Shown here: in pieces, positions 36,522-43,670 of the stretch
How the letters are laid out: the number at the start of each line of letters is the position of its first letter
How positions within the stretch are numbered: position 1 is the first letter of the stretch
Assembly: GCF_025717535.1 (NCBI RefSeq)
Contig: NZ_JAJIRO010000005.1
Span: 62,001 to 126,000, forward strand
Direction of reading: 5' to 3'
Length of the DNA: 64,000 bases
From: Paucibacter sp. Y2R2-4
GTDB taxonomy: Bacteria; Pseudomonadota; Gammaproteobacteria; Burkholderiales; Burkholderiaceae_C
Program-made: the position numbers and the translations under genes
The notes under the pieces: model-generated
Databases searched by the model: none
Seen by the model: only the letters and a program-made list of their open reading frames with translations
What the model was told of the DNA's origin: nothing

Positions 36522-37957
36522 AGTGGCGTGGATTCAGGTGGCAGTTGCAGCGTGAAGACGGCACCTGCCTGACCCGCTACCGGCCAGTGCATCGTCGCCT
36601 GTAGCTGCTCGGTAAGCAGAGTAACCAGACGCAGGCCCAAACTAGCGCCGCTATTCAACTCAAAGCCTACAGGCATACCCAAACCGGTGTCGGCCACCGC
36701 GATAACAATGCAGTGCCCCTGCCTCCCGGCACGCACCGCCACAGCGCCTAGACCGTCCGTCCCAAACCCATGTTTCAGCGCGTTAATTAGCAGTTCATTA
36801 ACCACCAGCGCAACCGGCACCGCTTGATTGAGGTCAATACTCAACCCCGAGTCAGGTGCCTCCACGTTGAGACTGACGCGGCGCAGGATTTCCCCGTGTA
36901 CGTCGCGCAGGCTTGCGACCAGCCGCCGCAAGTAGGGTCCCAGTTGCAGAGAGGAGAAGTCGTTGCGCTCGTACAGCAGTTGGTGGGTGAGCGCCATAGC
37001 CATGACGCGGTTCTGGCTGTCCTGCAAAGCCTGCTGGGCCTCTGGCGCAGCGCCGCGAGCCTGCAGGTTCAATAGGCTCGCAATGATTTGCAAGTTGTTC
37101 TTGACCCGGTGATGCACCTCCTGCAACAACACCGTGCGCTCCTTGAGCGCTGACTCAGTTCGCACCTGTGCGGCCTGTCGAGCGGAGATGTCGATGGCTG
37201 ACGGGATTAAATGGGTTATGCGGTCATAGTCGTCCCGCATCGGGACCAGCATGAAGTCGAGTGCCATGCGGGTGTCTCCCGCCATGCGCGCTGTCACATC
37301 CTCGCGCACCACCTCACCCTGAGCGGCGCGGACGCAGGCCTGGTGCATCCAGTCTTGACTTTCGACCGAATAGTTCCACCAGTAGGTGTCCCAAAAAGGG
37401 CGCCCGATGACGTCTTTCGCATCAACACCAGCCGCTTCCAGCGGTGCCTTGTTGGCTTCTATCAAAGTACCGTCAGGCGTCATCACGCCGACGAAGGCAA
37501 ACAAGCTGTCCAACACGCGCCGCAGTTGCTTTTCACTGTTGGCCAATGCCTGTTGCGCCCGCAACTCGGCGGTCAGATTTACTGCTTGAACGTATACGCC
37601 CCCTATGGTTCCATCCGGGAGCTGTATTGGCAGGTAGCTGGCTTCCCATTCATTGAATTCCCCGGGAGAGTTGGGCATTTCCACGCTGACCCGGAATTGT
37701 GCGTGCCGCGCACCAGCATCCAAGACGCTTCGCAGCAGAGGTGCCAGCGTTGAAAAGGCTTCGGGCAGGATGTCTTCTACAGTGCGGCCCAAGTGCTCCT
37801 CAATCGAGCGCCCATTGAACGCGGCCAGCGTTTGGTTGATGAAAACGTAGCGAAGTCCGCGGTCCAACACTGCCTTGCCAACAGGTGAATCCGCGCCGAA
37901 TATGGTTTGCAACGTTGAAAACCAAAGCGGATCCTTCTCATCGACGGAAGAATTCAT
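36518..37957 (-). CDS. PAS-PAS sensor histidine kinase (HisKA_2 type)
   Basis: 479 residues. Two PAS domains (about 15-135 and 140-265) precede a HisKA_2 domain with histidine in LLQEVHHRVKNNLQIIASLL, and an ATPase with N box VNELLINALKHGF and G1 ADTGLGMP. There are no membrane segments. The ATGA overlap with the REC-PAS-PAS-GGDEF-EAL gene shows coupled translation and a cognate pair. The likely role is to control c-di-GMP in response to a cytoplasmic signal. Confidence 0.92.
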   Translation of the reverse strand: MNSSVDEKDPLWFSTLQTIFGADSPVGKAVLDRGLRYVFINQTLAAFNGRSIEEHLGRTVEDILPEAFSTLAPLLRSVLDAGARHAQFRVSVEMPNSPGEFNEWEASYLPIQLPDGTIGGVYVQAVNLTAELRAQQALANSEKQLRRVLDSLFAFVGVMTPDGTLIEANKAPLEAAGVDAKDVIGRPFWDTYWWNYSVESQDWMHQACVRAAQGEVVREDVTARMAGDTRMALDFMLVPMRDDYDRITHLIPSAIDISARQAAQVRTESALKERTVLLQEVHHRVKNNLQIIASLLNLQARGAAPEAQQALQDSQNRVMAMALTHQLLYERNDFSSLQLGPYLRRLVASLRDVHGEILRRVSLNVEAPDSGLSIDLNQAVPVALVVNELLINALKHGFGTDGLGAVAVRAGRQGHCIVIAVADTGLGMPVGFELNSGASLGLRLVTLLTEQLQATMHWPVAGQAGAVFTLQLPPESTPL

Positions 37958-38084
37958 TACGTCCCCCCCAATCGTTATGTTTTCATCGTCTCACGAACCA
38001 AGGTGGCCGTAAAGAGCAGGTGGTCGGAGGTGGACTGCCCCTGGTCAGCTGGATAGCCAACCCTATTCAGAAATGGTGCAGTCA

Positions 38085-38235
38085 GATCGCTCATGACCGA
38101 CGCTCGATACACGATCTAGCCGCAGTGTCCCAACGCTTAACCGACCGCGGCGCCAACGCCAGTCAAGCGGACGCCAGCAAGGCCCATGGCTTCGCTATTC
38201 TCATGGTCCTTGTTGGTGCCCTGCGCACCTGCGGT
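38085..38235 (+). pseudogene. Possible remnant of a Tn3-type serine resolvase
   Basis: The frame reads DRRSIHDLAAVSQRLTDRGA and then SKAHGFAILMVLVGAL, resembling the resolvase segment DRLxRSxxDLxxxxxxLxxxG and TxxGxLxLTVLGGLAEFER. The catalytic N-terminus and the HTH are missing. Assignment is tentative. Confidence 0.35.
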
Positions 38236-38341
38236 GCTCCGGAGTCGCTTACCTTCGCGTTGAACGACTGCAGTCGGGTGATGCACCGCACGCTGGGAAC
38301 TTCAGCTTTTTGGTCATCAGCACCCTAACGGCGTTATGGCG

Positions 38342-38361
38342 CAAATGTCCGTTATGGGCAC
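38342..38361 (-). repeat. Dispersed TGCCCA-type intergenic repeat, copy F
   Basis: Minus-strand core GTGCCCATAACGGACATTTG; the last copy before the right end of the island. Confidence 0.45.
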
Positions 38362-38952
38362 GGAGTTGACCGCCGCCAGAACGTTCGCCATTTAAGCCAA
38401 CCGGCCCTGATGCCATTTCGCAGCTTGTGAAAGCTGTCGCTGGATCGGCCGGCGCCTCATGCCCTGATGGTCTCGCGTCGCAGATTTTCCGATCGGCAGC
38501 TTCTGGGGGTGCAGCAGACATTCGTCCACCGAAAAGCTAAATGGCCGGTTTTGACCGCTGCGGTTGTTGGATCGCCAAAATCGATCGACTGCTGCCAGCC
38601 TAGAGTTAGCTATGAAGGCTAGCTAGCGCACTCTGCCGGAGTACCAGTGGTCTGCACCGCATAGCGGACCGGCTGCTTAGAAAGCTCAGGCTTTGTTCAA
38701 GACACGCAGACAGCGTGCTCAAGTTGGGTTGTGCATTTGCCTGGGCAGTCATCGGTGACGCCCGACGAAGGCCGGTCCCTGCCCTTGCTGCGCAGGGGGG
38801 CGTGGTTGGGATGCACGAGGGTCCTGAAGTACCTCACTTGCGCTACTGCTCGTTCGCTAGATCGATATGTACAGATGAGATCCTGAAATGTCCATAATGA
38901 CGAAGATCGACGCGACACATTGATCACGCTAAGCTATTGATTTATAGGCAGT

Positions 38953-38964
38953 ATGATGTGTCCA
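38953..38964 (-). repeat. Right subterminal inverted repeat of the island
   Basis: Exact reverse complement of 522-533. A weaker copy in the same orientation (TGAAATGTCCA, 38884-38894) lies 59 bp further in, suggesting iterated binding sites for the recombination proteins. Confidence 0.6.
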
Positions 38965-39002
38965 TAGCAAGCTAGCCTGCGAATGAAGCGCCGACTTAAA
39001 CG

Positions 39003-39034
39003 TCGTACGGGTTCAAGTCCCGTCCTGGGCACCA
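39003..39034 (+). pseudogene. tRNA-Leu(UAA), 3' half, cut by island insertion
   Basis: T arm ACGGG-TTCAAGT-CCCGT, acceptor strand CCTGGGC, discriminator A and CCA. No D arm or anticodon stem precedes it; the DNA before is island. It pairs with the 5' half at 429-473. fliR ends 26 bp downstream on the other strand, so before insertion the tRNA cluster was convergent with the flagellar operon. Confidence 0.85.
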
Positions 39035-39059
39035 AATCTTGGTTGAAGAAGCGGCCTAA

Positions 39060-39824
39060 TCAGGTGAAGGCTGCCAGCATCCGCTCCAGCACCACCATAA
39101 ACGGCGTTTGCATCAGCGGCAATGTGGCCACCATGCCAATCAGCCCAATGCTGACGGTCAGCGGGAAGCCGACCGAGAACACATTGATTTGCGGCGCGAC
39201 GCGCGAAATCACCCCCAGCACCATATTCACGAAAAGCAGCATGGTGATCAGCGGCAGCGCGATCCACAAGCCCATGCGGAAGATCTCGGCGCCCCATGTT
39301 TGCGGCTGCGCCACGCGCAGAAAGCGAAAGGGCTCGTCGCCTATCGGGAACACGTGAAAGCTCTGGATCAAGGCATTGATCAGCAGCAAATGGCCGTTGA
39401 TGGCGATGAATAGAAAGGCCACCATGCTGCCAAAGAAACGCGCGCTGGCGGTGCCCTGGCTGCCCGTCGCGGGATCGAAGAAGCCGGCATAGTTCAGGCC
39501 CATTTGCAGGCCGATCAACTCACCGGCGAATTCCAGCGAAGCAAAGACGAGGCGCACCGCGAAGCCCATGGACAGGCCGATCAGCAACTGCTGCGCCAAA
39601 AGCAAGAGCAAGGTCGGCAGGGAGTCCAACGGCGTGAGCGGCATGGGGGGCAGCGAGGGCTGTGCCGCCAGCGAGATGAACATGGCCAAGCCCACCCGCA
39701 CCCGCATCGGCACATTGCGTTGGCTGAAGACCGGCATGCCACCAAAGAGCGCCAAGGTGCGCACAAAAGGCCACAGCAAGGGGTTCAGCCATGCCAGCAG
39801 TTGTGCTTCTGTGAAAGAGATCAT
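39060..39824 (-). CDS. fliR: Flagellar export gate protein FliR
   Basis: 254 residues, six hydrophobic segments, starting MISFTEAQLLAWLNPLLWPF. Family signatures include GMPVFSQRNVPMRVRVGLA and LQMGLNYAGFFDPATGSQ. It forms the export gate with FliP and FliQ in the inner membrane. Its ATG overlaps the fliQ stop by one base. It is the last gene of fliLMNOPQR and the first intact gene after the island. Confidence 0.97.
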   Translation of the reverse strand: MISFTEAQLLAWLNPLLWPFVRTLALFGGMPVFSQRNVPMRVRVGLAMFISLAAQPSLPPMPLTPLDSLPTLLLLLAQQLLIGLSMGFAVRLVFASLEFAGELIGLQMGLNYAGFFDPATGSQGTASARFFGSMVAFLFIAINGHLLLINALIQSFHVFPIGDEPFRFLRVAQPQTWGAEIFRMGLWIALPLITMLLFVNMVLGVISRVAPQINVFSVGFPLTVSIGLIGMVATLPLMQTPFMVVLERMLAAFT

Positions 39825-40093
39825 CAGCCGACGATTTGCGGAATCGTCATCAAGGTGCGTCGGATGTAGTCCACCAAGGTGCTGACCATCCAGGGACCGG
39901 TGAGCGACAACACCAGCACGGCCGCCACCACTTTGGGAACAAAGCTCAGCGTCGATTCATTGATCTGCGTGGCGGCCTGAAACACGCTGACCAGCACGCC
40001 GACCAACAAGACCGTGAGCAGAATCGGCGCCGACACCAGCATCAGCACATAGAGGCCTTGTTGGCCGAAGGTAAAAACTTGTTGAGCATCCAT
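39824..40093 (-). CDS. fliQ: Flagellar export gate protein FliQ
   Basis: 89 residues from the ATG at 40093 (MDAQQVFTFGQQGLYVLMLV), two transmembrane helices. FAAT-like turn FQAATQINESTLSFVPKVVA is diagnostic. Part of the FliPQR gate; lies between fliP (28-nt gap) and fliR (1-nt overlap). Confidence 0.97.
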   Translation of the reverse strand: MDAQQVFTFGQQGLYVLMLVSAPILLTVLLVGVLVSVFQAATQINESTLSFVPKVVAAVLVLSLTGPWMVSTLVDYIRRTLMTIPQIVG

Positions 40094-40121
40094 GCTTGCG
40101 ACTCCTTGCGGCGGCCTGATC

Positions 40122-40907
40122 TCAGGTGACGAAGCTGGCTGCCAGAGAGCCGAGCAATAAATTCCAGCCATCGGCCAGGACGAACAGCATCAGCTTGAAG
40201 GGCAGGGCCACCAGCACCGGTGACAACATCATCATGCCCAAGCTCATCAAGATGCTGCTGACAATCATGTCGATGACCAAAAAGGGAATGAAGATCAGAA
40301 ACGCGATCTGGAAGGCGCTCTTCAACTCGCTGGTCACAAAGGCGGGCACCAAGACCTTGAAGGGCACATCCTCGGCCTTGACGTTGTTGTCGAGTTTCGC
40401 CAACTTGGCGAACAGGGCCACATCGGCCTGCCGCGTTTGTTTCAACATAAAGCCGCGCATCGGCGGCTCGGCGCGTTTGATGGCTTCGTCAAAGGCGATC
40501 TGACCGGCGCTATACGGCTGCCAGGCCTCGGTGTAGACCTTGTCCAGAGTTGGGCTCATGACAAAGAAAGTCAGGAACAGCGAGAGGCCGACGATCACCT
40601 GATTGGGCGGCGCGGCCTGCGTGCCCAGCGCTTGGCGCATCAGGGACAAGACGATGACGATGCGGGTGAAGCCGGTCATCATCAGCAGCACCGCCGGCAG
40701 GAAGCCGAGCGCGGTAAAGAACAGCAGGGTTTGAATCGGCACAGAGAAGCTGCCGCCGCTGGCGCCTTGGCCGACCAGCAAGGGCAAGGTAGCCGGCGGT
40801 GTGTTTTGCGCCCAAGCTGAGGCCGAAGCGACTGTAAGCAGCAACAGGCCTAAGAGTGCGGTCAATACCTGCGCTAGACCCTGGCGCTTGGGCAAGCGTT
40901 TGGACAT
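40122..40907 (-). CDS. fliP: Flagellar export gate protein FliP
   Basis: 261 residues from the ATG at 40907. A cleavable signal peptide (LLGLLLLTVASASAWAQ) is followed by helices including FFTALGFLPAVLLMMTGFTR, which carries the FliP signature (TxFTRIVIVLSLMRQALGTQ). Upstream in-frame codons would extend it into the fliO region but have no support. Core of the export gate. Confidence 0.97.
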   Translation of the reverse strand: MSKRLPKRQGLAQVLTALLGLLLLTVASASAWAQNTPPATLPLLVGQGASGGSFSVPIQTLLFFTALGFLPAVLLMMTGFTRIVIVLSLMRQALGTQAAPPNQVIVGLSLFLTFFVMSPTLDKVYTEAWQPYSAGQIAFDEAIKRAEPPMRGFMLKQTRQADVALFAKLAKLDNNVKAEDVPFKVLVPAFVTSELKSAFQIAFLIFIPFLVIDMIVSSILMSLGMMMLSPVLVALPFKLMLFVLADGWNLLLGSLAASFVT

Positions 40908-40938
40908 TGAAGCATGTGCCGATAGCGTCGCAACAAGG

Positions 40939-41319
40939 TCAAACCGCACCTTGATCTCCCGACGAGTTGGACGTCGCAGCGGGCGTGCCGCGCAAGCGGG
41001 CACTTAGCATCTGCGCGAAAGGCATGGCGGCCTGGCCGAACTCGGGGACTTCACCCTGAGGTGGCATGACATGCAGGGTGCTGATCTGTTGGCCACTGAC
41101 GCCCAGCACCAGCCAGCGCTTGTCTTCTCCTTGGCCCACCTCAACGGTCACGATGCGCTGTGTGGGCGCAATCGACAATTGAGCGATTAAGCGCATGGCG
41201 CCGGCGCCGCTGGCGCTCCCCGAGCCGCCCAAGGGCGTGCGTTTGAGCAGCCAAAGCACCAAGGGGATCAGGCACAGAATGGCCAGGAACCAGAGAATGG
41301 GCAGAAGAGGGGAGTTCAT
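40939..41319 (-). CDS. fliO: Flagellar assembly protein FliO
   Basis: 126 residues: one N-terminal membrane helix (LPILWFLAILCLIPLVLWLL) and a small cytoplasmic domain (RLIAQLSIAPTQRIVTVEVG). FliO assists assembly of FliP. Position between fliN and fliP confirms the call. Confidence 0.92.
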   Translation of the reverse strand: MNSPLLPILWFLAILCLIPLVLWLLKRTPLGGSGSASGAGAMRLIAQLSIAPTQRIVTVEVGQGEDKRWLVLGVSGQQISTLHVMPPQGEVPEFGQAAMPFAQMLSARLRGTPAATSNSSGDQGAV

Positions 41320-41380
41320 CGTGGCGATTGTCCGCCATCGCGCAGCTCGGTGTCAGGTCTTGCTGCGTCGATTTTGAACG

Positions 41381-41818
41381 TCAGGCTTTGGAGAGGCGGC
41401 GCATGCGCTCGGATGGGGTGACGATGTCAGTCAAGCGAATACCGAACTTGTCATTCACCACCACCACCTCACCCTGGGCGATCAGGTAGCCGTTCACCAA
41501 CACATCCATCGGCTCGCCCGCCAGAGCGTCCAGTTCCACCACCGAGCCTTGCGCCAGTTGCAAGATGTTCTTGATGGGAATGCGGGTGCGGCCTAACTCC
41601 ACCGTCAGCTGGACGGGGATGTCCAGAATCATATTGATATCGCCGCCCGGCATATTGCTGGGCGTGGGCGAGAAATTGGCGAAGCTGGCCGGCGCGACCT
41701 GTTCGGCGGGCGCCTGGAATTCTTCGGCGACCTCGGCAGGCTTGCTCTCGGCCAGGGCGGCAGCCCATTCAGCCGCCATTGCGTCTTGTTCTTCGGAGGA
41801 GGGGGTATCAGGTGACAT
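41381..41818 (-). CDS. fliN: Flagellar switch protein FliN
   Basis: 145 residues. The N-terminus has the FliN-specific EEQDAMAAEWAAALAE. The C-terminal SpoA domain includes LDIPVQLTVELGRTRIPIKN and GEVVVVNDKFGIRLTDIV. It forms the C ring with FliM and FliG. It overlaps the end of fliM by 11 nt. Confidence 0.97.
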   Translation of the reverse strand: MSPDTPSSEEQDAMAAEWAAALAESKPAEVAEEFQAPAEQVAPASFANFSPTPSNMPGGDINMILDIPVQLTVELGRTRIPIKNILQLAQGSVVELDALAGEPMDVLVNGYLIAQGEVVVVNDKFGIRLTDIVTPSERMRRLSKA

Positions 41819-42812
41819 TGCGAGCTCCCAGCCAACCCTGGTCGGGGCTGGTCAGCATTTGTTCAACTTTGATGGCGTACTTGCCGTTAGAGGTGCCGTA
41901 ATGGCAGTCGTAAACAGGTACGCCGTCGATCTTGGCCTTGATCAAGGCCTCCAGGTCCAGCTCAATAAAGTCGCCTGGTTTGAAGGCCAGTAATTGCTCA
42001 ACGGTCGCCGGCGCGGTGCCGAGCTCGGCCACCAACTCCACCTTGGCGTCTTGGATCTGGTGCTTGAGCAGATTGACCCAGCGGCGGTCCGGCTCGGTAG
42101 AGTCACCCACCGTGGTCGAGTACAGAACGTCACGAATCGGCTCCAGCGTTGCATACGGAATGCAGAAGTAAACCGTGCCACTCGTTTCGCCAATTTCCAG
42201 AGTGAAGGAGGTCGAGACCACGATTTCGCTGGGCGTCGCGATATTGGCGAACTGCGGCTGCATTTCCGAGCGTTGGAATTCCAGCTCCAGCGGATAAATG
42301 CCTTTCCAGGCCTTGTGATACTCGGCGGTGATCACCTCCACCAAGCGCAAGATCACGCGTTGCTCGGTGGCTGAGAAGTCACGACCTTCAATGCGCGCAT
42401 GGAACTTGCCGATGCCGCCAAACAGTGAGTCGATGACCGCGAACACCAGGGTGGGGTCGCAGACGATCAGGCCCGAGCCGCGCAGCGGTTTGACCGACAC
42501 GATGTTGAAGTTGGTTGGCACCACGATCTCGCGCAAGAAGGCGCTGTACTTCTGCACCTTGATGCCACCGATGGCGACTTCTGGGCTCTTGCGGATGAAA
42601 TTGAACAAGCCGACGCGGATATTGCGCGCAAAGCGTTCGTTGATGATTTCCATCGTGGGCATGCGCCCACGAACAATGCGTTCCTGGCTGGCCAGGTTGT
42701 AGTCGCGTATGCCGCCAACCTGTTCCTCTTCGGCGTCGAGCTTTTGGCTCTCGCCGGTGATGCCTTGCAGCAGGGCATCAACTTCGTCTTGGGAGAGGAT
42801 TTGCTGATTCAT
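41808..42812 (-). CDS. fliM: Flagellar switch protein FliM
   Basis: 334 residues. The N-terminal CheY-P-binding peptide (ILSQDEVDALLQGI) is intact, followed by the CheC-like middle domain (ARNIRVGLFNFIRKSPEVAI) and the C-terminal SpoA domain. It transmits chemotaxis signals to the motor. 31 nt after fliL. Confidence 0.97.
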   Translation of the reverse strand: MNQQILSQDEVDALLQGITGESQKLDAEEEQVGGIRDYNLASQERIVRGRMPTMEIINERFARNIRVGLFNFIRKSPEVAIGGIKVQKYSAFLREIVVPTNFNIVSVKPLRGSGLIVCDPTLVFAVIDSLFGGIGKFHARIEGRDFSATEQRVILRLVEVITAEYHKAWKGIYPLELEFQRSEMQPQFANIATPSEIVVSTSFTLEIGETSGTVYFCIPYATLEPIRDVLYSTTVGDSTEPDRRWVNLLKHQIQDAKVELVAELGTAPATVEQLLAFKPGDFIELDLEALIKAKIDGVPVYDCHYGTSNGKYAIKVEQMLTSPDQGWLGARNVT

Positions 42813-42843
42813 GGCGAATCACCGATGTGCTTGAACAGCGGGC

Positions 42844-43449
42844 TCACTGGACGATGAAGGTGGAGAACAAGACGTTGCTGACCGGGCTGACCACCGCAGG
42901 CTTCTTTTTCTTCTTCTTTTTCTTTTTCGATGTCTCTTCGGCTGGCGGCTCTTCTTCCTCGTCTTCCAGTTCAATGCCCATGGGCCGGACCGACTCGCGC
43001 ATGATTTCCCGCGCCAGCTTTTCCTTGCCTTCCTTGGTCAGTAACTCGGTCGAGGTCTTGTAGGACAAGACCATCAGCACATTGCTGCGGATCGCCGGCA
43101 AATAGGCCTTGATTTGGTCAGCGGTTTTGGGGTCGCCCACTTCGAGGGTGACGCCGATTTGCGCGAAGCGATCTACTTCTTTATCCGCCAGATTGACAGT
43201 GAAGGGGTCCAACGGCACATAGGTCGGCGGTGTGCCAGGTTTGGCCGGCGCATGGGCGGGCGCGGCCTCGTGCGTGGGTGCATCGCCTTCTTCTTCGCCC
43301 TCGGCAGGGTGCTTTTTCTTCATCATCATCAGGGCTGCGCCGCCCCCAACCAGGACCAGCAACAAGACGGCCGCAATGATGATGATGAGCTTCTTCTTGC
43401 CGCCGCCCTTGGGGGCCTCGGCCGCTGCTGCTGCAGGTGCTGCTGACAT
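42844..43449 (-). CDS. fliL: Flagellar stator-associated protein FliL, with charged insertion
   Basis: 201 residues, longer than the common 150-180. A Lys-rich start, a membrane helix (KLIIIIAAVLLLVLVGGGAA) and the periplasmic stomatin-like domain (PLDPFTVNLADKEVDRFAQI, then KEGKEKLAREIM) are typical. Before the last conserved strand (NVLFSTFIVQ) lies an unusual insertion: an acidic run (EDEEEE), Pro/Ala, then nine consecutive lysines. First gene of fliLMNOPQR. Confidence 0.95.
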   Translation of the reverse strand: MSAAPAAAAAEAPKGGGKKKLIIIIAAVLLLVLVGGGAALMMMKKKHPAEGEEEGDAPTHEAAPAHAPAKPGTPPTYVPLDPFTVNLADKEVDRFAQIGVTLEVGDPKTADQIKAYLPAIRSNVLMVLSYKTSTELLTKEGKEKLAREIMRESVRPMGIELEDEEEEPPAEETSKKKKKKKKKPAVVSPVSNVLFSTFIVQ

Positions 43450-43670
43450 TCGGACTCCTGTGATCTTCTACGGCCCGGGCGGCGCCGGCGCCTCACTGTG
43501 GAGCGTCGGTCGCTGACCCTGAAAAGCCAAGCTGAGCTCGATTATTCACGTTTGGCCGCTCATTCAAGGCAGGAAAAGCAGGGCGCTCGCTTGGCTATTT
43601 GCCTCTGCTTTGATGACTCGCGGCAGGTACCTTGCTCCGATTAGGTCCTCGGCCCTGCCTAAGGCTTGCT
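43450..43670. other. Gap between fliK and fliL
   Basis: No gene, clear terminator or sigma-28 promoter recognised. It may hold the promoter for fliLMNOPQR. Confidence 0.4.

Larger units (their letters stand above)
37958..38952. other. Right-end kilobase of the island without intact genes
   Basis: It holds a possible resolvase remnant, copy F of the dispersed repeat, a weaker subterminal repeat (38884-38894) and no intact gene. Confidence 0.55.
474..38990. mobile_element. About 38.5-kb genomic island inserted inside a tRNA-Leu(UAA) gene
   Basis: The borders are set by the two halves of the split tRNA-Leu, accurate to about 15 bp. At the left end the island carries its own tRNA-Leu(UAA), three tyrosine recombinases and a small coiled-coil protein. 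A 12-bp inverted repeat sits near each end (522-533 and 38953-38964). All remnant genes and all six copies of the TGCCCA-type intergenic repeat found in the window lie inside it. Outside it are a tRNA operon and a tightly packed flagellar locus. The cargo is regulatory and metabolic; no conjugation or phage structural gene was recognised. It may be a composite of several insertions. Confidence 0.75.

Noticed and set aside
37885-38328. 147-codon plus-strand frame at the right of the island
   Set aside because: As a whole it is not a gene; only a central part resembles a resolvase and is listed as a remnant.
459-39000. GACTTAAA at both island ends as the crossover core
   Set aside because: Joining there would delete the 3' side of the anticodon stem, so the original tRNA could not fold; it may be chance or a partial site.
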